Positions 46,635 through 58,800 of a DNA stretch of 64,000 nt are shown here, one piece after another. Location of the stretch: assembly GCA_029959085.1 (NCBI GenBank), contig JARWIR010000027.1:7316001-7380000 (forward strand), given 5' to 3'. How positions within the stretch are numbered: the first letter of the stretch is position 1; the number at the start of each line of letters is the position of its first letter. A program made the translations under genes and the position numbers. The notes beneath the pieces are model-generated. The model saw nothing but the letters and a program-made list of their open reading frames with translations. It was not told where the DNA came from and did not search any database. This DNA is from Nemophila menziesii. Lineage: Eukaryota > Streptophyta > Magnoliopsida > Boraginales > Hydrophyllaceae.

Positions 46635-48897
46635 TTCAATATAACATCTTGATTGCTCAAGAAATCTCCTTTTTTATGAGTTGGGCTAGGAAGAAGAATA
46701 GGATATTAATGGCCATAAAAATTGACATGGATAAGGCCTACGATCAGGTTCGTTGGAACTTCTTGCTTATGGTTCTTAAAAAAGTGGGTTTTTGTGATAA
46801 ATTTATAAACTGGATACACAACTGCATCTCGACTGTCTCCTTTCAAGTGAATCTTAATGGTAAGAGAATTAATAAGTTTAATCCTGAGAGGGGTATTAGA
46901 AACGGTGATCCCTTGTCACCTTTCCTTTTTACTATTATGAATGAGGCTTTGATTAGCATAATTGATGAATATTCATCAAATAATAAAATTCAGGGTATCC
47001 AGATTAATAGAAACAGTCCTACGATCTCACATCTTCTCTTTGCAGATAATTCACTTTTTTGTTCTTGATTTGGATGGGACTGATCTTCAAAGCTTTAAAG
47101 AGTGTCTTAACATTTACTGCGAAGGTTCAAGGCAATGTATTAACTTTGAGAAGTCTACAGTTATACTTAGCAAAGAGACTACTAAGGATGAGAGAATCCT
47201 GGTTGTCCAGTCAATTAACATTAAAGAAACTTCTGATCTGGGGAACTACTTGGGGATTTCCTTTTGTCATAAAAGATCTAAAGTTGAAGCTTTGGAATGG
47301 ATTGCAAAGAAGATTTTCTAAAAAACCGATGGATGGAAAGCAAAATTACTGTCTAATGGGGGCAAAGAAATCTTGATCAAGGCTGTCTTACAAGTTATTC
47401 CTAATTATTTTATGTTTATATTTTCCTTTATTGTCTCTCTTTGTAATAAACTTATCCATGTTATCTCGAACTTTTGGTAGAACTCAGGTGAAAAAAGAAG
47501 AATCCACTAGATGGCATGAGAGAAGGTGGCAATGGGGAAGCTCCTAGGTGGTTTGGGGTTTCGTGACTTCAAACGTATGTATACTGGTCTGCTTGCTAAA
47601 CAAGATTGGAGGTTGATGAATAGCCCAGATAGCTTGGCATCCAGACTCTTGAAAGGTATCTATTTTTTCAAGAGTAATTTTATGGATATTAAACTCAGAC
47701 AAAGTCGTACCTGGAGTTGGGCGAGTGTTTTTTAGGGAAGGGATTTCTTAAAAAACATATCATCTCTCAAATTGGAAATGGTAATAACACTAACACGTGG
47801 ACTACTAAGTGGGTCAACTCTTGTCTAAAAATTGAAAACCCTCCAAATTGCCAGCTGCAAACTGTTAACCAACTTTTCATATCAGGCACCTTTGAGTGGA
47901 ATAATGAACTTCTTGATGATATTTTTCCTAGCCTTATCATTCCGAATATTAAGAGAACTATTGTCTCTGGAATGGGGGAGGAAGATAGAATTATCTAGCC
48001 CTTCTCTAACGATGGGGTATCGATGATAATTTCTTCAACTCGTCTCATAATGCCAAAACTGTTGCTAATGTTAATAGTATTCTTTGGAAGACTGTTTGGG
48101 ACTCTAATATCCCTAACAAAATTCGAGTTTTCATGTGAAAAGCTTGCAATAATGGTATTCCTACTAACAATAATTTATTTGTTAGAAACTGTGTAGATTC
48201 CAAAGATTGTTTATGATGTATTAATAAAGTGGACACATCAGAACACTTACTTATTTACTGTAAACTTTGTTGCCTAGTTTGGGCTGATTCCCGACTACAG
48301 ATTCATTTTTCTCTTGAGGGATCTCATAGTGCGGGTGACTGGTTCCTTAAAACTATTGATGCCCATTTGAAACAAGGTTCGGATAAAAGAAAAGTTACTA
48401 ATTTTTTTATGATATCTATATAGAATATTTGGAAGGCTAAAATAAAAACTTTACATAAGAATACAAATTTTGATTGTGGTCATATTATCAAGGTTACTAA
48501 TACTCTCATGCAGGAACTCTTATGGTTTTAATTGGTCCACCAAATGTTGATTATGGTTCGAATAGCTCTAATAGAGGAGATAATCATGTTCCAAGTGTGT
48601 TTGTTCGATAACCTTGAAGTTATTCAAGGTATTAAGCAAATGTCAGGAACAAGTTGGGAGATTAACCCTATCATCGTTAGGATTAAGAGCATCTCAGAGG
48701 AAACAAGATCTATCAACTTGTATTTTCTTCCTCGAAAGCTCAACCACAGAACGACGAATCAACTTGCGATGCTAGACATGGAGTTTGGAATTTTATAGGG
48801 CTTGACTCTTATCAGTCTCTTCTTGGTTCTTTTAATAAGTTAGGAATAGGCTGATGCATTGTTTTATTAAGTACTACATACACCTCCCTTGTCCCAA
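46635..48897 (+). pseudogene. Old L1-type LINE fragment, RT to RNase H (LINE-4)
   Basis: It starts mid-RT ('NILIAQEISFF') because the Athila-like LTR was inserted there. Its sequence is close to LINE-1: 'KIDMDKAYDQVRWNFL', 'RNGDPLSPFLF' (canonical Gln replaced) and 'LLFADNSLF', where the second catalytic Asp is Asn. Many stops and frameshifts follow (47066, 47321, 47737, 47997, 48421, 48530). A zf-RVT remnant is at about 48120-48300, and an RNase H remnant at 48590-48790 ('DNLEVIQGIKQMSGTSWEIN'). It ends in oligo(A) at about 48887-48897. No activity is possible. Confidence 0.85.
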
Positions 48898-49457
48898 AAA
48901 AAAAAATGGTTTATAATTTATAGATTTTATTAGAATTTTTGAAGAGAAATAGTAGAAAAAAGGTATAGTGAATATTAGTGTTTCTAAAATCAAATTAGAT
49001 ATTTTCAACTGAATATTAAAAGTCTCCAAGGAACGTTTTCTTATTATCATAGTTAGTCAAAATACGCTCTCCCAAAAAGTTTCTTTCAACCAATTATATT
49101 AATTATTTGAAAGACGCTCAGCTTATTTTGCAATTATTTTCAAACAAACGTTTTTCTTAAATTTTTAAATTATTTTTAGATTGACAGTAAAAAAAGTTTT
49201 AAAAAATTTATGATTTTGGGAACCCCAAGCAAGGATCCAACTTGACTAATGGTTAGGGCGGGTATATAATTATGGTGCATCAATTAATGAATAGCGTGTT
49301 GACCACTTATATAGAATTACAGAAACCGCAGTCTATATATAATAATAGAAACCTCACAGGTAGGTAAATTACAAGAATAAATTGGAGTTATTTTGTAATG
49401 AAAAACATAGTCCAAGCATAGAATATGATAATAATAAAAATGGGTGGAAAAAGTGAG
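48898..49457. other. Spacer between LINE-4 and the end of VPS35
   Basis: AT-rich. The right part should contain the VPS35 3' UTR (minus strand). No other feature seen. Confidence 0.5.
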
Positions 49458-52400
49458 TTAGAATTTGATTGGATCGTACTTGTCACCCATTGCACCACCT
49501 TTTTGCTTCTGGAACTGAATATACCTGATGGTACTTGCAAAAAACGCATTAGAAGCTGGATCACTGACTATGGAATCCCCTTGCATCTCAGTTTTTATTA
49601 GTTTTACAAGGTCTTGAATTGCAGCACTAGTTATCTGAGGGTTGCCTTTCTCAAAAAAGTAAATGTACCTGGAGATATAATAATAATATTAATATAATCA
49701 TTAATTTATGGTGTCAAATAAAGAATACTAACTTGTTTAGTATCTCAACAAAGAGTGTTACAGGCCCACTACTACCCCTCGTAACATTAGCCATCTGTTG
49801 TGCAGCATTTGCAATTCGCAATGAACGTTTCAAGCAAAGCAAGACCCTAACAAATTACACAATATCTTAATAACAAACATACACACAATAATTTTCCAAG
49901 TATTAATGGTTTACCTTTCACCATCTTTGATTCCATCTTGATCATCAACCCAGAAAAGATGTGAACAGGCATAAACTGCTCTGCACTGATCTGCCTTCTT
50001 TAATAGTTTTGCAGAGTACTGAGAGAGAATATAAAGGTTATATATATATATATATATATATGAGGATATTATTATTTATTATTATTATTATTACCCCAGT
50101 GGCCTTGTGTGTTAAAGTATCCCTATTCTCAACACCAAAAACATGCATCCTCTGAAGAGTCCCAATTATTAAGTGTATTGCCGTTACTTGAGCTTTAGAA
50201 TCCTAACATACAAAACACCATACAAACATCACTAAACAATCTCTCCATATATATAAAAATAATAACTAATTACCGCCACTTCTTCCTCGTACAGTACAAA
50301 AGCTTGTGTAAAAAATTCATAAGCTACTGGTTCAAGATCACAGTCATTGGCAGCCTGAAAACAATATAAAATCAACAAAATAATATAATAGGAGAAGTGA
50401 AGTGATAGATAGTATTATTTATTACCTCAGCACATTGCAAATATAACCTCAACGCTAGTTCAGGTGATGGAACCCATGAGAGAGCTTCAATAGTCTAAAG
50501 AAAACAAAAAAGCATGTTATTATTATTATTATATAATTATTATTTTTATTATTATTATTATTATTACTTGATTCAAGAGTTGAAAGATCTTCTTAGGGGT
50601 TGCTGGAACCTCTTCTCCACCAACATCTCCATCCTGACTATGTAGTCTCCTTACCAACTACCCAAATAAAGTGAATATCAATCAATAAACAACTTTTTAT
50701 TTATTTATTTTAATTAAAAATAAAATAAAATAAAACCTTGAGTGCAGAAAAAACCAATGGTGGAACTGTAAAAGGTAGTCTCTGTGGACCTCCACACATG
50801 ATGTGCTTTCTCACGCTAGATATTATCTAATAGTATAAACCCCAAACTATGTAAGAAAATTATAGAGTCTAAAATTGTGTAATAAATACCAAAGATTTAC
50901 CTTTAACATCTCCTCTGGGTCATGGTTATACAACATATGTATCAAACGAGCAACAGAATTCTGTTCCTCCTTAAAATCCTCCTCATCAACCTCAATTTCA
51001 AGCTCATCTGTATCCAAATCTTTTATAAGGCCTTTAATCAATTCAAATAAAACCTCAACCTGATCAGCAGTGGATACATATGTATTGTTCTTCATAATGC
51101 TTTGGATAATAACCATAGCCATTACTTTATTTGTTCCCGCATCAAGATGATCCATTACACGAGGATAATTTGAAAGAGTTAGAGCAGTTACAATATCTGT
51201 GTATTTATCTAACGGAGCACTAAGAAGAGCAACTATTTGTTTTGTTGCTTTGCTATCTTCAAGCTTTTCTTTCCCTGAAAGTTTCTTCACACATGCTCCC
51301 TGTGAGTGTGTAACACAATAATATTATTATTATTATTATTATTATTCTTTTATAAACAACATTAAAATAAAAAGGATGATTCATACCAACACTTGATCTA
51401 CATAATCAAGGCGATCAGGATGTACACGAAGAGTGAAAGTCAAGAGCGACACATATAAAGTAATTGACCCAACAATAGGCATATCAACCTGAGCTTCTAT
51501 CACCTAAAAAATACCACCAATTTTATCAATTAAATTAAAACTCCTTCTATTTCTATACATACCTTTCCAATCGCATTGCTAAATTTTGAAAATGCTTCCA
51601 CTTGTAGGAAATCAGGTAAAACCTACAATAAACTTGATTAGAAGAAAAGCATAAGTGGATAATAAAGATCTTACTTCTGGACTTGAAGCAGCATAATTTG
51701 ACAATCTCTCCATTAATCGTGATAACACTGTCTTTATGTCAACACTTGGCTGAGAATAACAATTAATACAGATTATAAGAAAAAATTAAAATAAATAAAT
51801 AAATAAATAAACCTTTACTTACTTGAAGTTGTGGGCAAGCACCCAAAAGTGTCTCAAGAGTCTGCAAATGATACTCATCTGGAAATACTTGAATTAAGCA
51901 GTCCATTAAATAATACTGTGCAAGTTCATCTTTACAATTCACAACCTGTCATAAAACATTTAATAAGGTTATAAAGAAAATTACTTTACACAAGTTGAAA
52001 AAAGCAAAATCAAACCTGTTCCAAAACTCTAGGAAGAACAGTCTCTTTGTATATCTCAAGGTCAACACCTTCAATCTGACTTAGGACATGAAGATTCTTT
52101 CCAACCTAAAATATGAAATGTGCCGCTTTTAATAAACATTGGCATTAATGAAAGTGGAAAAAGCGCCATTGAAAGCTTGTATTACAAGATCACGAAGCTC
52201 GCTCCTTTCCTTTTCCAGTTTGTCTTTTTCCTTAACAGGAGGTCCCTGCAGACCATAAATTCCCAAAGAAGGCCTCAACTCAGGAAATCAATGTATTTTT
52301 CTTAGCATTAAAACACCTGCATGGTCAAAACATGCCCTCAAAAATTGTGTTTTCAATCTCTGTGGCATGTAATCTTTTCTTACCTGATGCTGCATTCTAA

Positions 52401-53743
52401 CCCAAAGCTTGTTCATCTCCGTGAAGTTTTGAAGAACAAAATCTACTGCATCCATAACTGTGTCACCTTCTCTACAAATAACAACAAATTAAAGTTTAAA
52501 TCATTTGCAAATTCATAATTCATAATATAAAATTTGTTAGTGAATTCCACTTACCCTTCATACTCAGATCCAAGATCAGGTAACTTATCTCTACTCACTT
52601 GAGCAAGATAACTCCTTAAAAAGAGTCCACGCACAGGGTGTTGAACACCTAAACACATTTCTACAAGGTCCTTTAACACAGCCTTAGCAGGAGCCTGCTT
52701 TGATTTTATATAAACAGATCCTACTGTACATAACAGGTACCTGATAAATTTCATAATATAATTAATAATGATAATCTGAATCATCAAGCAAATCGATCAT
52801 GATATAAAAGATCTAACAGATTTACCATTACCAAATTGTTTAACATATAGAATGGAAATGGAAATTATGGTAAAAAGAATCTAACAGCTATTTATTTGCT
52901 TGATCACATATGTAACAGATTCTAATAAAGAAGCTCGTAATGAACATCAATGTCTCGTCAAGTAGGTCATGTACATACAAAATTAATCTACTCACTTCAG
53001 CCCATATTAGTTAAATTGAACAGATGAATTACTTATAACTGCTAAAAACAAATATTACCCAATTAATCTGCTACGATCAGATGTGATCATAGCTAATCGG
53101 CTAAGAAATTTTGCTTAGCAATGCTATTATTTCAATAATAGTAAACTGAATTTGATTAAAATCTTTAAACTTTGGAGCTGTAATAAACATAGATTCAATT
53201 ACCCAATTAATTTGCAAAATCACAAAGCCTAGTGGTTATTGTAACTTACAAACGAGGCAAAACATTTCCAGCATGCTGAACAAGTTCATAGAGGTCAACC
53301 ACTGAGCATCCATGTCTCTCTTCATCTATAAAGAAAATCTCCAGCTTCCTCAATTCATCAAAAGCTCGCATATCTTTGTTTAATCACCATTTAAAAGAAA
53401 AAATTAAATTTAAAATTCATGAATATATAATTAATTATTCATTAAGAAAAGAGTAAATTAATGTATTACAGAGGTCGTAATATTTGTGAGGCGAGAGTTT
53501 AGAGGTTCGAAGCTCAGATAATAGCAGTGCTGAGTATTTGAGAGCTTCTCGAAGATTATTAGCATCCTGTAAATGGATTAAATCGATTAGATCAATGAAT
53601 AATTCTTAGGGTTTAATTAAATGAAAATTGAGATGATTTTCAATTACCAAAGCGCGATGCATATAGAAAGCGTTGTGTTGAATGCCAGCTATGCCTTCGG
53701 CTAGCCATTTCTCTTCGTCTTCGATTCCTTCTACTGATATCAT
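49458..53743 (-). CDS. VPS35: VPS35, retromer core subunit (20 exons, intact)
   Basis: VPS35 is the scaffold of the retromer, the endosome/prevacuolar coat subcomplex that recycles vacuolar sorting receptors with VPS26 and VPS29. Exons on plus coordinates, in transcript order: 53648-53743, 53470-53566, 53250-53373, 52555-52740, 52384-52471, 52186-52245, 52016-52105, 51823-51945, 51675-51749, 51563-51622, 51387-51503, 50901-51299, 50737-50826, 50568-50657, 50426-50494, 50274-50354, 50095-50202, 49915-50018, 49733-49846, 49458-49668. All junctions are GT-AG and phases agree, giving 2382 bp and 793 residues plus TAA, the usual plant VPS35 length. The N-terminal PRLYLL motif that contacts VPS26 is at about residues 104-109. 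Other matches include '[19 protein letters not shown]', 'VRMQHQGP', '[20 protein letters not shown]' and the C-terminal helical-repeat part that holds VPS29. The start is the ATG at 53743, matching the family N-terminus. No lesion seen, so likely functional. The exons are mostly too short to show up as long open frames. Confidence 0.95.
50518..50566. repeat. (TAA)n-rich tract beside a VPS35 splice donor
   Basis: The intron after exon 14 starts GTAATAATAATAATAATAAT on the minus strand and stays TAA-rich for about 50 bp. Similar triplet tracts occur in the introns after exon 17 (about 50070-50094, with a (TA)n run at 50039-50061) and exon 11 (about 51321-51345). A (TTTA)n tract follows exon 8 (about 51790-51813). 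Confidence 0.85.
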
Positions 53744-54246
53744 CTTTCTTTCTCTCTCCCTTGATAGTGAATTTTGGAAAGGGAAGTTGATTAAAGTTTG
53801 GTGTGGTTCTTATTCGGGTCCTGTGGGTTGAAATATTATACAAACATGCCAGCCAGCCTTTTTTTTTAAATATTTAATATTATTTATCTTTTTTAATATT
53901 AACACATTTTTTTCACTTTTTCCGATATTACTCTAATTAAATAATAAATAAAAACATCTAGACGTGGCATGAATCATTACCCTGAAGTCTTAAATATAAC
54001 AATCTATATTATAAAGTAGAGTTTTTACATAAGTGGTAGCTATCAATTCTGGCCAAACATAAGTAGTGGCCAGGATTGTTTTTGGTCCCACTTATCATTA
54101 ATGTATTCTTTAATATAAAATAAAAAAACGATAAAAAAAAAAAAAACAAAAAACAAAACAACACTAACCCATTCATTTCTTCACATTACCTTTCCACCAA
54201 GCAAGAAAACCGTAGCCGTTAAAGGACCATTCTCCATCAGCCCGGT
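53744..54246 (-). promoter_or_regulatory. Upstream region of VPS35
   Basis: Only about 500 bp separate the VPS35 start from the oligo(T) end of the LINE-3 insertion. The first 60 bp are CT-rich on plus (a GA-rich leader on minus: AGGGAGAGAGAAAGAAAG), a common plant 5' UTR feature. Core promoter elements cannot be fixed by eye. Confidence 0.45.
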
Positions 54247-54340
54247 TTTTTTTTTTTTGATCGGCAAATCAAACTTTTATTAAATGAAGAACTCAAAGTC
54301 ATACACCTTACAACCTTTAGCCCATAACTACTAGGCTTTA
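54247..54340 (-). mobile_element. 3' end of the minus-strand LINE-3, detached piece
   Basis: Starts with an oligo(T) run (54247-54259), the poly(A) tail on minus, followed by DNA similar to the LINE-2 3' end (TTTGATTTG, TTTTATTAA on minus). It continues at 61258 after the LINE-2 insertion. Bases 54326-54340 are the left copy of the LINE-2 duplication. Confidence 0.8.
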
Positions 54341-54628
54341 CTAAAAAAGTCAAATGAGAGTCAACACAAGAAAATACTCTCTCTAGCCATTCATCTCACC
54401 TAACTTTTATTCCATAAAATTTTTGTTTTTTTTCACCCTTTTATCCACTTTTTACACACTTTTTGCTTTTTTCTTTTGCTGATTTGGTGTTTATCCCAAT
54501 ATCTGGGATCTACATTCAAGTCAACATAAAAAATATTATCCATTCCTTTCATCCTTTCAACCGACCACCACCCCCAAAATATACCACACCCTCAACCCTA
54601 GGCGCTATATCGTGATTAACTCTAAAAA

Positions 54629-55858
54629 ATGACGAAAGTTTTAAAATCAAGTAAAGTGAATCAAGCTAACAGCTCAAATCCGAGAACCAAAACGAAGTAT
54701 AGAGACATAACGCGAGAAATGTTATCACCTAGCCCTAATCTTCTCAATACTCCAGAGTCTTATAAAGGTGAAGAGGAGAAAACTGATACTACTCCTATTT
54801 CAGACAAATCAGTGATGAAGGTAGTTGAAGAAGTGATTGCAAAGGTAGATCGAGTTGTACCAGGTGAAATAGAGAGTGTACCTACTGAAAACAGAGGAGT
54901 ACCATGGTCAAACTTGTTTAGCAGCTGTGCGAGAGGGTCTATGAAGCTTGAACATCACTCTCCATCTAATTTTAAAGGTAAGAAGTTAATTAAACCTCCT
55001 CAGGATGTCTTAGATGAAGGAGCAGAACAATGGTCTAATAGCCTAGTTGGGCAATTTCTCGATAACCCTCTACCGTTCTCTGCTATAGCTAATTTTGTGA
55101 AATTCCAGTGGAGTAAGTTAGGGAAAGTGGATATAAAGTCAAGTTCAAAAGGCATAGTGGTTTTTCGATTTGAAAATCAACAATATTACAACAAGGCGCT
55201 TGAGCAGATATGGAATATCAATGGTAAGCCGTTATTACTTAGGCCATGGAAACCAGAGATGCAGTTTGATAAAATTGATGTTGCAAAGGTTCCAATATGG
55301 GTCAAATTAATAAATGTTCCAGTGAATTTGTGGACACAGAGAGGACTTGGGTATGTAGCATGTGGGATTGGAATTCCTTTACAAATGGATTCCATTACTG
55401 AATCAAAAACAAGATTAGGATATGCTAGAGTTTGTGTAGAAGTTGATACAAATGAAGAGCTACCAGATGATCTATTAGTTGATAATGGTTTGGAAGAATT
55501 GCAGACTGTTAAAGTGGAATATGAATGGAGGCCAACCATATGTACAAGGTGTAAGAAGTTTGGTCATGTGGAGAGTAAATGCAATAATAGTCAGAAGGTG
55601 TGGGTGCCAAAAAGGGTTATTAACATAGATGAAAATGAGACTAAGAATGATAAAGGGAAAAATATTGTAGAAGAATAGAATGTGGTTAAGGGGAATAAAA
55701 GAAATAAGAAGCAGAATGGAGAGTCAAGCTCAGTTAATAATACAAATCAGTTTGATGAATTAAAAGAAAAAGATGAAGAGGTGATTAATCAAGATATTAT
55801 AGAGTTTATCACCAATCATAATGGAGGAGAAGAAATAACAAGGCCTCCAAATATATGA
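54629..55858 (+). pseudogene. LINE-2 ORF1: DUF4283 and CCHC knuckle protein
   Basis: 349 residues are open to a TAG at 55676-55678. The same frame then runs 59 more codons to a TGA at 55856-55858 that overlaps the ORF2 start. In LINE-3 the matching position is Trp (TGG), so the TAG is a point nonsense mutation. Domains: a Lys-rich N-terminus, DUF4283 ('KVDIKSSSKGIVVFRFENQQ ... PIWVKLINVPVNLWTQRGL') at about residues 140-280, and the knuckle 'CTRCKKFGHVESKC' near residue 310. It is an RNA-binding chaperone of the LINE particle. Confidence 0.88.
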
Positions 55859-58800
55859 ATAGTCTTGCTTGGAATGTTAGAGGATTAAATAATGTAATAA
55901 GGCAGCTTGATGTCAAGGATTTTTATCTTTGAAAATAAGATCAGGATAGTAGGTTTACTTGAAACTAAAGTCAAAGTTACCAACTATTCTGAGATAGTTA
56001 ATAAACATTTCTCTAATATGGAAATGACTCATAATTACAGTAAAGATATCAGTGGAAGGATATGGCTATTGTGGGACAATAGGTATGTGGAGATCAAAGT
56101 AATTTCTCAATCTTCTCAGGCTATTCTGGTGTATGTGAAGGTTATTGAAAATCAAGATGAATTTTACTTAGCTATGGTTTATGCGAGTAGTGATAGTGGT
56201 GATAGGAAGATACTTTGGCAGGAAATGAAAGAGTATAAAACTTGGCAAAGAAAGGTTGTGCATCATGGGAGATTTCAATGAAATTCTCAAAATTCAGGAT
56301 AGACTTAACTGTACAATGTTAGATAAGGGAGCAAAAGAATTTAATGATTGTATTGAGGACACTGAATTACTTGAACATGGATATGGAGGTCACTATTTTA
56401 CATGGACAAACAAGAGTGATTCACTCAATATAAGAGCTAGTAAGATAGATAGAGTATTTGTTAATGCAAAGTGGCTAGATACACTAACTTCTAGTGTAAT
56501 AATTCACTCTCCTTCAACCTCATGTCACTGCCCTGTGAAGTTAATATTAGCTAGTAAGAAGAGGCAAATAGCTAGTCAGTTTAAATTCTTTGATGCTTGG
56601 GTTCAACATGATAAGTACAATGAAATTGTGAAACAAGCGTGGGGTATTAATGTGGATGGTAATTATATGTTCTCCTTATGTATGAAACAAAAGAATATCA
56701 AAATCGCTTTGAAGAAATTTAATAATACATACTTCAGAAGGAACTCAACAAATATAGAGCTCATAAGGAAACATTTAAACACTATACAAATGAAGATAAT
56801 GAGTGGTAATTTTGATATAAGTAATATTAATGAAGATAAGATCCTTAGTGCTGGGCTTGAAGAAGCTATTATGAATCAACATAAAATTCTGAGACAAAAA
56901 GCTAAAATTCTCTTCAATAACGAGATGGATAGCAACACATCTTATTATCATAGATTAATTAAAGGGAGACTTGCGAGAAATAACATCTCTTTGTTAATCA
57001 CAGAAGATGGAAAAAGAATTGAAGATCCTAATCTAATTAAAGAAGAGTTTGTTGCTTTTTACAAACATTTGTTGGGTACAAAAGATGATAAAGAAGAATA
57101 TTGTTCAAGTAATATCCTTAAATTGCTAATTGGAAAACAATTGAATGAGGATCAAAGAGAAACACTTACAGCTCCTATAACAGATATAGAAGTTAAGAAT
57201 GCTCTGTTTTCAATCAATCCAAAGAAGAGTCCTGGGCCAGATGGGTTAAATTCAACATTTTATAAAGAATCATGGGCTATAGTTGGAGAGGATTTTACAA
57301 AGGCAATTAAGCAAAGTTTAGAAAATTGTAAATTACTTAAACAAGTCAACACTACAAATATTGTGTTAATACCTAAGGAGAAGAAGCCATCAAATGTGAA
57401 AAAGTTTAGACCCATATCGTGTACTAACACTATTTACAAGACTATAGCTAAGATTATGAGTAAGAGGCTAAAGAAGATCATGAATTCTATTATATCTCTT
57501 AATCAAGCGGCATATGTTGAGGGAAGATATATAGGAGATAATATCTGGTGGTGCCTAGGGTGTGATAAAAATAAGATTAAAATAAGCCAAGAAACTACGC
57601 ACTCTCACCCTAGACAGGCACAGTACTGCAAGTATTACAGGACGTATGCAAGTTTTAGTTAGTAAGTTGAGTTCGTTCTCAGGGACTTAAGTGTGTTAAT
57701 CGCGTGAGTAGGAATAACGAGTAAAAGTAAATAATTAGAAGACAGTAAATAAAAGCAAGGAATTTTCGAGATTAAGAATTAAAACTAATTAAAACTAGGA
57801 AAATAAAAGACAATAAAATAAAATACTAAGAAGATGAGATGAGAAGTATAGCTCAGGTTTTGCTAGTATGCACTAATCCTTCTAATTCTATCTATAAATC
57901 TAGTTAATAAGGGAGAATAATAGCTCTTGGTATACTTAGTCAGGATTCTAAATTCCCATACCTTAGACCTTGAGAGCGACTAAGGGGGCTACGGCACAAC
58001 CAAGAAGTGATGATGAATAGGGTTATCAAACGCCACTAAGGCCCTAAACAAATACTGCAATCCTGGTGATATGGTGATTAAAACAAACCCTAATGACTAT
58101 CTAGTTAGAATCATGTTTTGTCAGAACTAATATCGACACTAGACATTATGTGGTGGTTCAATAGTTAAACACCCTGTCAAGGAGACCATCTAACTACTAT
58201 TAAAACAATCCTAAAGTGATCAGTTCTAGGAAAGACAATAAATCAAAACACATAAACAAATATTAAGTAAGAAGCTAATATCAAATTAAAACATGTAATT
58301 CCCAAAGAAACTTAGATAGAAGAATTAGAATTCATAGATTATACATTATGCAAAACCCAAGCTATGGGGAGTTTAGTTCATACCTGAAGGAAATAAACTA
58401 AAAGAAATTACAAAAGACATCATCTTGCTCTCTACAATGACTAAGGAATAATATTAAGGTTTTCAACTAAGCAAGGATGATTCTACAAGTGATATAAGGG
58501 TGTATTTATAGGTGTTTAGAAGACCTAATTTGTTTTCTTGAGTAAGAGATAAGGTATTGGACTTCTAGCCCAACTCAAATTCGTATGGAAATAAAGATAA
58601 ACACTGCTGGACCGTTTTGAGCATATCTTCTTCGTTATTGGTCGGTTTGAGCTGCATAAGATACCAAAAGAATCGCAACAGAATTATCTTTGTCCTAAAA
58701 GAAGGAAATTACCAAAATCAGCCTATTTCTTGGGTAAAATAGCACATCTTTGGGCGTGTACTGCAGAATCCTAGATTAGGCAGCTTTTCCTTTTCCATCT

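Noticed and set aside
49961..52518. Plus-strand frames within the VPS35 locus
   Set aside because: They overlap VPS35 exons in antisense and cross its introns; the splice-consistent minus-strand gene explains the region.
55186..55539. 117-residue minus-strand frame in LINE-2 ORF1
   Set aside because: Shadow of the DUF4283/CCHC reading frame on the plus strand.
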